A DNA stretch of 43,158 nt from an uncultured Collinsella sp. GTDB taxonomy: Bacteria > Actinomycetota > Coriobacteriia > Coriobacteriales > Coriobacteriaceae. Shown in pieces: positions 24,432 through 32,496 of this stretch. Position numbers and translations under genes: made by a program. The notes beneath the pieces are model-generated. The model was not told where the DNA came from. It did not search any database and worked only from the letters and a program-made list of their open reading frames with translations. The stretch covers positions 1 to 43,158 of the forward strand of contig CALHDP010000140.1 in NCBI GenBank assembly GCA_938023085.1, read 5' to 3'. The stretch's first letter is position 1. The number at the start of each line of letters is the position of its first letter.

Positions 24432-24878
24432 CTAAAGGTTGTCGGTGTCCAAGACGATGGTGAATGGGCCGTCGTTGACCAGGTCGACCTTCATGTCGGC
24501 GCCAAAGATACCGTGCGCCACATGCTCAACGTCCTCGTGCACAAGCGTCAGGAAGTACTCGTAGAGCTCGTTGGCAACATCGGGTGCGCCGGCATCCGTA
24601 AACGACGGACGGCGACCGTGGCGGCAGTCGGCGAACAGCGTGAACTGCGACACCACGAGCACCTCGCCGTCGACATCGGCAAGTGCCAGATTGGTCTTGC
24701 CGTTCTCGTCCTCGTTGATACGCAGCCCGCGGAGCTTGCCCCACAGCTTGTCGGCCTCGGCACGCGTATCGCCATGGCCCACACCCAGCAGCACCAGGTA
24801 GCCGCGTCCAATGCGGCCCACGCACTCGCCGTCGACCGTCACGCCGGCGTTGAGCACGCGCTGCACCACCGCACGCAT
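24432..24878 (-). CDS. dtd: D-aminoacyl-tRNA deacylase
   Basis: Dtd removes D-amino acids (and glycine) wrongly attached to tRNA. The 148-residue protein has the normal length. It carries the signature SQFTLFAD near residue 78 and the C-terminal cis-proline motif NDGPFT near 136-141. Most bacterial members have GPVT there; here Val is Phe, with the Gly-Pro pair kept. The start at 24878 is 3 bp after the rdgB stop, so they are co-transcribed. Confidence 0.94.
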   Translation of the reverse strand: MRAVVQRVLNAGVTVDGECVGRIGRGYLVLLGVGHGDTRAEADKLWGKLRGLRINEDENGKTNLALADVDGEVLVVSQFTLFADCRHGRRPSFTDAGAPDVANELYEYFLTLVHEDVEHVAHGIFGADMKVDLVNDGPFTIVLDTDNL

Positions 24879-24881
24879 GGC

Positions 24882-25523
24882 CTACTCCTCGCCCGTCAGC
24901 TTGGCGGACAGATGCTCGAGCGCGTGGAAACGATGGCTGATGGCGTTCTTCTCGTCAGCCGTCAGCTCGGCCATGGTCTTGCCCGGCGTGTCGACCGGCA
25001 GGAACAGCGGGTCATAGCCAAAACCATGGTCGCCGCGGCCCTCGTGCGCGATAACGCCCTCGCAGGCGCCCTCGCCATAGGTAACCAGACCGTCCGTGTC
25101 GATGAGCGCGACGACGCTCATAAAGCGCGCGGTGCGGTCCTCATCTGCCACGCCTTCCAGGTTAACGAGAAGCTTGGCGTTGTTGGCGGCATCGTCGCCG
25201 TGCACGCCCGCATAGCGCGCGCTATACACACCGGGCTCACCGTCCAGCGCGTCGACGACCAAGCCCGAATCGTCGGCAATGGCCATAAGGCCCGTCTCCT
25301 CAACCGCGGCTTGGGCCTTGATGATGGCGTTCTCCAAAAACGTCGTGCCGTTTTCCTCGGGATCCTCAAAATCGCCCAGCTGGCCGAGCGCCACAAAGCG
25401 AACCTCGGGCATAACCTTGCCCAAAATGGCCTCGATCTCGGTGAGCTTATGGGCGTTGCCCGTTGCCACGACGATGGTCGCCGCCGGGTCGAGGGTGTCG
25501 ATGTCGATCTTCTCAAGTGCCAT
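24882..25523 (-). CDS. rdgB: XTP/dITP pyrophosphatase (Ham1/RdgB)
   Basis: This enzyme hydrolyses non-canonical purine triphosphates (XTP, ITP, dITP) so they are not built into nucleic acids. The 213-residue protein has the family motifs in order: VVATGNAHKLTEI near residue 18, TFLENAIIKAQ near 61, ADDSGLVVDAL near 83, GVYSARYAG near 97, and GHGFGYDP-type GDHGFGYDPLF near 165, ending in ISHRFHAL. The start is the ATG at 25523 behind AGGAGG; the frame is open for 12 more codons. It sits between rph and dtd, as in the Bacillus rph-ysnA neighbourhood. Confidence 0.95.
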   Translation of the reverse strand: MALEKIDIDTLDPAATIVVATGNAHKLTEIEAILGKVMPEVRFVALGQLGDFEDPEENGTTFLENAIIKAQAAVEETGLMAIADDSGLVVDALDGEPGVYSARYAGVHGDDAANNAKLLVNLEGVADEDRTARFMSVVALIDTDGLVTYGEGACEGVIAHEGRGDHGFGYDPLFLPVDTPGKTMAELTADEKNAISHRFHALEHLSAKLTGEE

Positions 25524-25630
25524 GAGTGGCCTCCTTGTTCTTATAACAACGCCACACAAAAGGTAATTAGGCTCTCAAGCCCCTCCCCTCGCGCGGCAGC
25601 AGCCTTACAGTTCAGCGTTTCCGCAGATAA

Positions 25631-25667
25631 AACCTGCCAAAATAAACCTGTCCCTTTTTGGCAGGTT
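25631..25667. repeat. Variable-stem hairpin with CCTGTCCC loop, copy 3 (at rph stop)
   Basis: AACCTGCCAAAA (25631-25642) pairs perfectly with TTTTGGCAGGTT (25656-25667) around the loop TAAACCTGTCCCT. The right arm overlaps the rph stop codon (25666-25668) by two bases, and minus-strand T residues follow the left arm. It probably terminates rph, and it shares its loop with copies 1 and 2. Confidence 0.7.
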
Positions 25668-26391
25668 AGGCGAGGGCTTGGCGCTGGAGCTCGATGAGCT
25701 CGGCAATGCCCTTGTCGCCCAAATCGAGCAGGGCATTGAGGCGCTTGCGGTCGAAGGGTGCCTGCTCGCCGGTGCCCTGGAGCTCGATCATCTCACCGGT
25801 ATCGGTGGCGACAAGGTTCATGTCGACCTCGGCGTGACTGTCCTCGGAATAATCTAGGTCGAGCAGCGTATTGCCGTCGACAACGCCCATGGAGATGGCA
25901 GCCACCTGGCCGATAAGCGGGATGCGCTCGATCTTGCCCGCCTCGACCCACATGGCGAGGGCGTCGTGCAGCGCCACCCAGGCGCCGGTGATGCTCGCTG
26001 TACGCGTGCCGCCATCGGCCTGAATCACATCGCAGTCGACGGTGACGGTGTACTCGCCGAGCGCCTTCATGTTGACGACGGTACGCAGGCTGCGGCCAAT
26101 GAGGCGCTCGATCTCCATGGAGCGGCCCTTGCGGTTGGCGTGCTCGCGCTTGCAGCGCTTGCCGGTCGACGCCGGCAGCATGGCGTATTCCGCGGTCACC
26201 CAGCCGGCCTTAGCTCCCTTTCGCCAGCCCGGCACGCCCTCCTCGATAGTGGCGGCGCACAGCACGCGCGTGTCACCGAACTCGGCCAAACACGAGCCGT
26301 GAGCGTGCTTCATGACGCCACGGGTGAGCTTAACGGGGCGCAACTCGTTGGCGGCGCGACCGTTAGCGCGGTTGACCTGCATGTACTCCAT
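25666..26391 (-). CDS. rph: Ribonuclease PH
   Basis: RNase PH trims tRNA 3' ends by phosphorolysis. The 241-residue protein has the normal length and shows the N-terminal RANGRAANELRPVKLTRG, the RNA-binding RKGRSMEIERLIGRSLR stretch near residue 88, CDVIQADGGTRTASITG near 120 (catalytic region) and the terminal EMIELQGTGEQAPFDR. The start is the ATG at 26391 behind AAGGAT; an ATG nine bases later is possible. murI lies 54 bp upstream on the same strand. Confidence 0.96.
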   Translation of the reverse strand: MEYMQVNRANGRAANELRPVKLTRGVMKHAHGSCLAEFGDTRVLCAATIEEGVPGWRKGAKAGWVTAEYAMLPASTGKRCKREHANRKGRSMEIERLIGRSLRTVVNMKALGEYTVTVDCDVIQADGGTRTASITGAWVALHDALAMWVEAGKIERIPLIGQVAAISMGVVDGNTLLDLDYSEDSHAEVDMNLVATDTGEMIELQGTGEQAPFDRKRLNALLDLGDKGIAELIELQRQALA

Positions 26392-26445
26392 AGAAATATC
26401 CTTTCGGCAAAAGATGTGGCGAAGGCCTTGACGGCTGCCTTACAT

Positions 26446-27330
26446 CTATTTCAGCTCATCGATATCGATATGTTCGATGCTCTTGAGCGGCTGACCAAAG
26501 ATAAAGCTACCCGCCACCGCAAACTCGGCAATGTTATCGGCCGTCGTGGCAAAACGATGCTGCGGCTCGGCGGCGTCGCCCGCCAGCTGCTCGCGGCGCG
26601 TGAGGATATCGGTCAGCTCGCGCGTGGTCTCCTCGGCGGAACTCACGACGCGCACCCCAGGCCCCAGCGCATGCCGGATAGGTCCCACCAACAGCGGAAA
26701 ATGCGTACAGCCGAGTACCACGGTATCGATACCGTGGTCGCGCAGCGGCTCAACCGTGGCACCCACCAGCGCACGCACGGCAGGCGTATCGAAGATATCC
26801 TCGTTCTCAAGCCACTGTTCCTGCAGATGTGCACCCGAGGCGAGCTCGTGTTCGACAACCTCGACAAAGCTCGAGGCAGGACAGCCGTATACATCGACGC
26901 CGGCATCTAGATCCTGAATGGCGCGCGTGTAGGCGCCCGAGCGAATGGTGAGGTTGGTGGCGAGCACGCCCACGCGACGCGAGCGGGTGCTGTTGATTGC
27001 CGCACGGGCACCCGGCGCGATCACACCGATCACGGGAACGTCGAGCACCTGCTGGGCCAGACGCAAGGCCGCAGCGGTCGCCGTGTTGCAGGCGATGACC
27101 ATAATCTTGACGTCGTGCTTCGAAAGCCAACGACCCGCCTGCAACGCAAACGAGCGCACCTCATCCTCGGTACGGGTGCCGTAGGGGCAGCGCTTGGTGT
27201 CGCCAAAGTAGTAGACGGACTCGTGCGGCAGCGCCGTCGCGATGGCGCGCGCAACCGTCAGACCGCCCAAACCAGAATCGAACACGCCAATCGGGCGCGT
27301 GTCGCCTGCCGGATTCTCGATATCGGACAT
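26446..27330 (-). CDS. murI: Glutamate racemase
   Basis: MurI makes D-glutamate for peptidoglycan. The 294-residue protein has both catalytic cysteine motifs, VIACNTATAAA near residue 82 and VVLGCTHFPLL near 204, plus the N-terminal IGVFDSGLGGLTVA and the YFGDTKRCPYGT stretch. A short hydrophilic N-terminal lead precedes the fold. It is followed by rph and rdgB in the same order as the Bacillus racE-rph-ysnA region. The HAD phosphatase gene ends downstream of its own start, 51 bp away. Confidence 0.96.
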   Translation of the reverse strand: MSDIENPAGDTRPIGVFDSGLGGLTVARAIATALPHESVYYFGDTKRCPYGTRTEDEVRSFALQAGRWLSKHDVKIMVIACNTATAAALRLAQQVLDVPVIGVIAPGARAAINSTRSRRVGVLATNLTIRSGAYTRAIQDLDAGVDVYGCPASSFVEVVEHELASGAHLQEQWLENEDIFDTPAVRALVGATVEPLRDHGIDTVVLGCTHFPLLVGPIRHALGPGVRVVSSAEETTRELTDILTRREQLAGDAAEPQHRFATTADNIAEFAVAGSFIFGQPLKSIEHIDIDELK

Positions 27331-27381
27331 TACCTCACCAGTCTCTCTCGAAAAGACATGTCCAAGTGCGGCGGCGGCGCG

Positions 27382-28293
27382 CTACGAACGCGCCGCGGCC
27401 AGCAGCTCTGCCGTCGCCGCCCAACCGTCGACAATTTTGCCTCGCGTAACGAAAGCATTCTCGCAAGCAGCCAGGAACTCGGGCGCGCCGGCGCTCGTCA
27501 GGCCATTCTCGACCAAGCAGAACGTGCCCACGTGATCGGCCATGTAGAAGTCGGACTCGGAGTCGCCGAGCGCGAGCGTCTCCTCGCGCTCGATCCCTAG
27601 GTGCTCGCAGAAGCGCGCAATGGCGACGCCTTTGTTGAGGCCCGCGGGGTTGATGTTGAATGCGCGACCGTCCTCGACGCGATCGAGCTCGAGCGTCGTC
27701 GGCTTGGACAGGTGAGTCAGATGGCCGTTGCAAGCCCAGATCAGACCGCAGCCGGCCTCGTCCAGGATGGCCTGGACCTCATCGTCGGGCACATCGCCGC
27801 GCATACCGACGGTGACCTCACGGTATTTGTAGCCGGTCGACATGTCGTTGTGGTACTCGATCTTGTGCGGCCAGCGGGCAAGGATCTTCTCGCACACGCC
27901 GGTCTGTTCGATCACCTGGTGCGGAGTAAGGCCGCAGGCGGGGTCGTAAGGCATGTCACCGGTCAGATACTCCCAATCGTTGGCTTTGAGGTCGTACATG
28001 ACCAGGCCGCCCATCTCACCAATGTAGGAGTTGAGGCCGAGCACGCGCGCGTCCTCGTGGATCATGGTACGGTTGCGGCCCGAGGTGGGAACCACCTGAA
28101 TACCAGCGCGAGCGAGCGCCACGACGGCCTCGACGAGTTTGGTCGAGGGGTTACCGTCGTTGTCGCGCAGCACGCACGAGCCGGGTGCGAGCATCGTGGC
28201 ATCCAGGTCGGTAAAGACGTACTTGACCTTGGCCAAGCGCTCGCGCATCTCGCCCGAAAGCTCGGCAACAGTCGGCAGGGTGTTGTGGGACAT
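27382..28293 (-). CDS. HAD-superfamily hydrolase, Cof-like
   Basis: The 303-residue protein is a HAD phosphatase with a C2B-type cap. Motif I is FTDLDATMLAPG near residue 27; note that the usual DxDxT is DLDAT. Motif II is PTSGRN near 71, and motif IV is LALGDSESDFYMADHVG near 255, with the Lys of motif III in NKGVAIARF. The family includes sugar- and nucleotide-phosphate phosphatases; the substrate cannot be told. Start is the ATG at 28293 behind GGAG. It lies between murE and murI, which may hint at cell-envelope work, but this is weak. Confidence 0.85.
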   Translation of the reverse strand: MSHNTLPTVAELSGEMRERLAKVKYVFTDLDATMLAPGSCVLRDNDGNPSTKLVEAVVALARAGIQVVPTSGRNRTMIHEDARVLGLNSYIGEMGGLVMYDLKANDWEYLTGDMPYDPACGLTPHQVIEQTGVCEKILARWPHKIEYHNDMSTGYKYREVTVGMRGDVPDDEVQAILDEAGCGLIWACNGHLTHLSKPTTLELDRVEDGRAFNINPAGLNKGVAIARFCEHLGIEREETLALGDSESDFYMADHVGTFCLVENGLTSAGAPEFLAACENAFVTRGKIVDGWAATAELLAAARS

Positions 28294-28400
28294 GGTTACT
28301 CCGTTTACATAGAAGGGTTTGGACTTGGACGGCATGTTTTGATTGAGGGAACACGCTTATGGCGACAGCGCACTCAGAGCGCCGCCGCCATCATGGTTCA

Positions 28401-29963
28401 TTAGTCAAACTGGGTAACATCGATCAGGCGATTGGCCAGCGAAAGGTCGCTCTCGATGGGCACGAACTCGTCGCCCACGTGCATGAGTTCCTCGTCACCC
28501 TTTGCCAGCAGCAAGACAATGGTGGGAGCATCGGGGTTGATGTACTCCTCGCGCGCCGCCTTGAACGCCGCATGCACAGCGGCTTCGCGATCGAGGATGA
28601 TCTTGTTCGGCGTATCGTCGGGAACATGCTCGGCAAGCTCGCGACAGACCTTCATCGGGTCCTCGTGAGCCGGGTCCTCATTGGCAAAGATCATCAGGTC
28701 GGAATATGGTGCGGCCTCGCGCGGAAGCTGCTCGCGGCGCTCCTGCGCCTTGCCGCCGGCAGCGCCAAACAGCGCAATGACGGGGCTGGCGGGAAACGCG
28801 CGCTTCACCGACGAGAAAAGCGAACGGAACGAAAGCTGGTTGTGCGCATAGTCGACGACGCAGATCACGCGGCCGTCCTTCGACTCCACGACCTCCATAC
28901 GACCCGGCACACGCAGTTTGGAGAGGCCCTTCTTGATAGCCTCGATACCGATGCCGATCTCGCGCGCAGCGGCGATAGCGACCAGCGCGTTCTCCACGTT
29001 AAAGTCTCCCGCGATACCCAACAGGACCTTCTCCCCCGCCTCGGACTCGTCGGCACACAGGCCATGCAAGTTGAACTCGATGCTAAAGCCGACCATGCGT
29101 ACGTCGCTCGCCCACAGGCTTGCCTCGGGATGCTCGACGCCAACGGTCACCAAGCGCTCGGCCGTCGACGCTGCCTCCAGCACACGGTCGACCTCTTCGG
29201 TGCCCAGATTCACCACGGCGGTCTTTGCCTGGTCAAAGATCCTGAGTTTGCTCTCAAAATAATCCTCAAACGTGGGGTGTTCGATCGGCGAGATGTGGTC
29301 GCGGCCGATGTTGAGGAAGCACGCCACGTCAAACGGCAGATTCTCGACGCGTTGGTACTTGAGCGCCTGGCTCGAGACCTCCATGACCATGGACTGGCGA
29401 CCGGACGTGCGACAGTTGGCGATATGGCGCCAGACCTCGGGAGCCTCGGGCGTGGTGTTGGTGCTCTCGTAGCACTCGATACCATCGTCGGTACTCACCG
29501 AGCCGATCATGCCGCAGGACTCGCCCGCCGCCTTGATGATGGACTGGAGCATAAAAGCGGCCGTGGTCTTTCCCTTGGTGCCGGTGATGCCCACGATCTT
29601 GACGTCGTGGTCGGGACGGTCGTAGACCTCCGGCGGCAACAGGGCCATGGCCGTGCGAACACTATCAACAACCAGCATCGCAGCACCGCTCTCCTGCGCC
29701 AGCGGCTCCAGAGACTCGACCAGCGACTCCTCGCACACAAATGCGACGGCGCCCGCATCGAGCGCCATGCTCAAAAACGCGGGCTTAAAGGCAGCACCTT
29801 TGCAAAAGAATACGTCACCTGCCGAGACCGCGCGCGAATCAAACGAGCAGCCGGTCACGGCGCGCTCGTCAACCTGCTCTGATGCGCGCAGCTCGCCGCA
29901 CACATCGAGAAGCTTGGCAAGCGTATCGACCGTGGTCACGGTCGCGGAATCCGAATGGTGCAT
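28401..29963 (-). CDS. murE: UDP-MurNAc-tripeptide synthetase (MurE type)
   Basis: MurE-type ligases add the third stem-peptide residue to UDP-MurNAc-Ala-Glu. The 520-residue protein has the N-terminal Rossmann domain (SFDSRAVSAGDVFFC), the P-loop GITGTKGKTTA near 124, TTPEAPEVWRH, MEVSSQALKYQR near 193, FESKLRIF near 240 and the C-terminal VVDYAHNQLSF. Where DAP-adding enzymes have DNPR and lysine-adding ones DNPA, this one reads NEDPAHEDP near residue 435. That change suggests a different diamino acid, perhaps ornithine as I recall for Collinsella cell walls. The start follows AAAGG. Confidence 0.9.
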   Translation of the reverse strand: MHHSDSATVTTVDTLAKLLDVCGELRASEQVDERAVTGCSFDSRAVSAGDVFFCKGAAFKPAFLSMALDAGAVAFVCEESLVESLEPLAQESGAAMLVVDSVRTAMALLPPEVYDRPDHDVKIVGITGTKGKTTAAFMLQSIIKAAGESCGMIGSVSTDDGIECYESTNTTPEAPEVWRHIANCRTSGRQSMVMEVSSQALKYQRVENLPFDVACFLNIGRDHISPIEHPTFEDYFESKLRIFDQAKTAVVNLGTEEVDRVLEAASTAERLVTVGVEHPEASLWASDVRMVGFSIEFNLHGLCADESEAGEKVLLGIAGDFNVENALVAIAAAREIGIGIEAIKKGLSKLRVPGRMEVVESKDGRVICVVDYAHNQLSFRSLFSSVKRAFPASPVIALFGAAGGKAQERREQLPREAAPYSDLMIFANEDPAHEDPMKVCRELAEHVPDDTPNKIILDREAAVHAAFKAAREEYINPDAPTIVLLLAKGDEELMHVGDEFVPIESDLSLANRLIDVTQFD

Positions 29964-30024
29964 CTTTCACCTTTCTCAGCCATTTGGCAGGGACGGTTTT
30001 ATAGTAACTGAAACGCACCCACGC

Positions 30025-30049
30025 AAAAACGGCTCCCGGAGGAGCCGTT
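30025..30049 (-). terminator. Intrinsic terminator of asnB
   Basis: AACGGCTCC (30028-30036) and GGAGCCGTT (30041-30049) form a perfect 9-bp stem with loop CGGA. The minus strand continues into TTTTTG. It lies 26 bp after the asnB stop. Confidence 0.9.
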
Positions 30050-30074
30050 ACGCGCAGGCGTTCGTAAGCCGAGG

Positions 30075-31955
30075 CTAGGCAGCCTGAACAGCGGGCTGGT
30101 CCTCGTCGATAAAGAAGCGCTTGTACCACACTAGGAACACGAGCGGCGTATAGATCTTGCGCTGGAAATCGCCCTTGCCCGCAAAGTGCAGATCGAGCAG
30201 GTGCATGAGCTCGTCGGTATTGAAGAACTCGCTTGCCCACGGCGCGGTGAAGTACTCCTTGACATAGTCGTACCACTTTTGCTCGCGCAGCCAGTAGACA
30301 ATCGGCACCGGGAAGCCCACCTTGGGACGGGTGGCCCACTCATCGGGCAGCGACTTGTTGGCAGCGTGGCGGAGTACCTGCTTGTTGCCGTTCTCGTTGA
30401 TGCGGTAGCGATCGGGAATGTGCTCGGCGAACTCCATGACTTTGCGGTCCAGGAAGGGCACGCGCAGCTCCAGCGAGTGCGCCATGCACATCTTGTCGGC
30501 CTTGAGCAGAATGTCGCCCGGGAGCCACATGTTCATGTCCAGGTACTGCTTCTTGACCAGTTCGGGCTGACCCTTCACGCGTGCGTAGATGGGTGCAGCG
30601 AGCTCAAAGGCGCCGTCGCCGGTGTTGTACTCGGGCTTGAGCACGCCGTCGACCTCGCGCTCCGGCCATACCAGAGCCTGTCCCAGGAACGACTTCTCGG
30701 GGATCTCGGCACCCTTGACCAGGAAGTTATGTCCCTTGAAGTACGGCATATGCAGCGCCAGGTTACCGAGCGCGCGACGGATGGGCAGCGGCACCATCTT
30801 TTTGTACTTGCGCACCGGGACCGTATCCTCGTAGTAGGCGTAGCCGCCAAAGAGTTCGTCGGCGCCTTCGCCCGAAAGCACGACGGTAACGTCCTTGCGG
30901 GCCATCTCGGCCAAGAACCACAGCGGCACGGAAGACAGGTTGGACTGCGGCTCGTCCATGTGATACTGGATGTCCTCGAGCGCACCGAAGAACTCGTCGG
31001 CGGTAATCATCTTGCGAACGTTCTCGACGCCGAGCTTATCGGAAAGTTCCTTGGCGTAGTTGGTCTCGTTGAAGTTCTTGTAGTCAAAGCCCACCGAGAA
31101 GGTCTTGTCGGGCATGAGGCAAGCGGCGATGTAGCTGGAGTCGACGCCACCGGAGAGGAACGACGCGACCTTGACGTCGGCGATGCGATGGGCCTCGACA
31201 CTCTCGTGCACGACTTCGTCCAGCTCATCGACATACTCTTCGAACGGCTTCTCGACGGCAGAGTAATCGCAATCCCAGTAACGCTCGATGTTCATCTTGC
31301 CGGTCGGGATATCGACGGTAAAGTAGTGCGCCGGCGGCAGCTTGTAGACACCCTCGAAGAAGGTCTCCTCGGTTGCCGAATACTGCAGCGTCATGTACGG
31401 ACGCAGAGCCTTTTTGTTGACCGCCTTGTGGAAGTGCGGGTAGTCCAGGAAGCTCTTGATCTCGGAACCAAAGAGCACGCCCGGAGCGCCGTCGCCCGCA
31501 TCGGCCATGGGATAGTAGTAGAGCGGCTTGATGCCAAAGATGTCGCGGGCGCCAAAAAGCTTGTTCTTCTTTTTGTCCCAGATGACGAAGGCGTACATAC
31601 CGCGCAGGCGATCGAGAACGGCCTCGCCCCACTCCTCGTAGCCGTGCAGGAGGCTCTCGGTGTCGGCGCCGCAATGGAACTTGTAGCCCTTGGCTTCGAG
31701 CTCGGAACGGAGTTCTTGGAAGTTGTAGATCTCACCGTTGAAGACAATGACGACGCTGCCGTCCTCATTGGCCATGGGCTGAGCGCCGGCCTCGGTCAGG
31801 TCGAGGATCGACAAGCGGCGGAAGCCGAGGGCAACGCGGCCGTCGATAAACTGACCGCCCATGTCGGGACCGCGATGGACGATGCGGTCCATCATCTTGG
31901 TGAGCACCTCGGATTGGTTATCCGTCCCACCGACAAAACCGACAAAACCGCACAT
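30075..31955 (-). CDS. asnB: Asparagine synthetase B, glutamine-hydrolysing
   Basis: AsnB transfers the amide of glutamine to aspartate using ATP. The 626-residue protein begins with the catalytic Cys2 of a class II glutaminase (MCGFVGFVGG), has the glutaminase residues near 50 (GFRRLSILDL) and 74-77 (NGEIYN), and the synthetase P-loop FLSGGVDSSY near 260. Length is typical of the long AsnB type. A Ser-Gly-Glu-Gly-Ala-Asp (SGEGADE) motif lies near 367. It is a single-gene unit with its own terminator, divergent from tRNA-Val. Confidence 0.95.
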   Translation of the reverse strand: MCGFVGFVGGTDNQSEVLTKMMDRIVHRGPDMGGQFIDGRVALGFRRLSILDLTEAGAQPMANEDGSVVIVFNGEIYNFQELRSELEAKGYKFHCGADTESLLHGYEEWGEAVLDRLRGMYAFVIWDKKKNKLFGARDIFGIKPLYYYPMADAGDGAPGVLFGSEIKSFLDYPHFHKAVNKKALRPYMTLQYSATEETFFEGVYKLPPAHYFTVDIPTGKMNIERYWDCDYSAVEKPFEEYVDELDEVVHESVEAHRIADVKVASFLSGGVDSSYIAACLMPDKTFSVGFDYKNFNETNYAKELSDKLGVENVRKMITADEFFGALEDIQYHMDEPQSNLSSVPLWFLAEMARKDVTVVLSGEGADELFGGYAYYEDTVPVRKYKKMVPLPIRRALGNLALHMPYFKGHNFLVKGAEIPEKSFLGQALVWPEREVDGVLKPEYNTGDGAFELAAPIYARVKGQPELVKKQYLDMNMWLPGDILLKADKMCMAHSLELRVPFLDRKVMEFAEHIPDRYRINENGNKQVLRHAANKSLPDEWATRPKVGFPVPIVYWLREQKWYDYVKEYFTAPWASEFFNTDELMHLLDLHFAGKGDFQRKIYTPLVFLVWYKRFFIDEDQPAVQAA

Positions 31956-32142
31956 ATACTATCCCCTCTGCTGTTGCTGGGCATCAAATCGAATCAGTAG
32001 CTTTTGAGTATACCCGAGGGCGTAAAGAGGGGCGGAATGTTCAGGCAATCTCAACTGAATCAGCTCCGCTGTGACACGCGCCGGTTACCTTTAATGGATA
32101 TGAGGTGAATGGGGCGATTGTTTTGCTATACTCTCTCCGCAC
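31956..32142. promoter_or_regulatory. Divergent promoter region asnB / tRNA-Val
   Basis: This 187-bp gap drives asnB leftward and tRNA-Val rightward. The tRNA promoter is recognisable by an extended -10, TGCTATACT at 32124-32132, about 10 bp before the tRNA. A matching -35 is not clear. The asnB start is preceded by AGAGGGG. Confidence 0.6.
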
Positions 32143-32218
32143 GGGCGATTGGCGCAACGGTTAGCGCAGGTGCTTTACACGCACAAGGCTGGGGGTTCGA
32201 ATCCCTCATCGCCCACCA
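32143..32218 (+). tRNA. tRNA-Val (anticodon TAC)
   Basis: A complete cloverleaf. The acceptor GGGCGAT pairs with ATCGCCC, the anticodon loop is TTTACAC (anticodon TAC, reading GTA), the T-arm is GGGGGTTCGAATCCCTC and the CCA is encoded at 32216-32218. The lower anticodon-stem pair G-A is mismatched, which is tolerated in some tRNAs. The last 18 bases are repeated at 32385-32402. Confidence 0.93.
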
Positions 32219-32227
32219 TTGAATTGG

Positions 32228-32255
32228 AAACGGTCCTCGAAAGGGGACCGTTTTT
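32228..32255 (+). terminator. Terminator after tRNA-Val
   Basis: AAACGGTCC (32228-32236) pairs with GGACCGTTT (32245-32253) and runs into TTTTT. It is a standard intrinsic terminator, 9 bp after the tRNA. Confidence 0.9.
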
Positions 32256-32412
32256 GTTTGGGCCCATTTCATGGGATTCGAACCCGCAAGGGTGCGGAGC
32301 TGAGGAAACGCGAAGCGTTTTCCAGCGCAGCACGCGAGGAGCGAAGCGACGAAGCGGATGCGGGCGGCGGAGCCGCACGCGGACATCCCTCATCGCCCAC
32401 CACTGATTTGAT

Positions 32413-32445
32413 AGGCCTCCAGCGATGGAGGCCTTTCCTTTTTCA
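32413..32445 (+). terminator. Second terminator-like hairpin in the duplicated unit
   Basis: AGGCCTCC (32413-32420) pairs perfectly with GGAGGCCT (32427-32434) and is followed by TTCCTTTTT. It occupies the same place in unit 2 as the tRNA-Val terminator in unit 1. Confidence 0.75.
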
Positions 32446-32496
32446 TGCCCAGCGCATGGGATTCGAACCCGCCAGCACGTCTGTCACAAAGGCCGT

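Larger units (their letters stand above)
32201..32472 (+). repeat. Tandem 184-bp unit with duplicated tRNA-Val 3' end
   Basis: ATCCCTCATCGCCCACCA occurs at the tRNA end (32201-32218) and again at 32385-32402. ATGGGATTCGAACCCGC occurs at 32271-32287 and 32456-32472. Both pairs are 184-185 bp apart, so the region is a diverged tandem duplication. Between these anchors each unit has a terminator hairpin, but the two stems differ (32228-32253 versus 32413-32434). It looks like the scar of integration at a tRNA 3' end or unequal exchange. The middle (32290-32384) is GC-rich and has no recognisable gene. Confidence 0.7.

Noticed and set aside
29980..30005. Hairpin copy around GGCAGGGACGGTTTT upstream of murE
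   Set aside because: The motif resembles the other loops in opposite orientation, but no paired right arm is present.
32126..32393. Small minus-strand frames over tRNA-Val (for example MVGDEGFEPP-type reading)
   Set aside because: Such peptides are well-known false translations of tRNA genes.
32271..32472. Extra tRNA genes suggested by GGTTCGAATCCC-like T-arms on the minus strand
   Set aside because: Only the T-arm-like piece is present. There is no acceptor, D-arm or anticodon arm.
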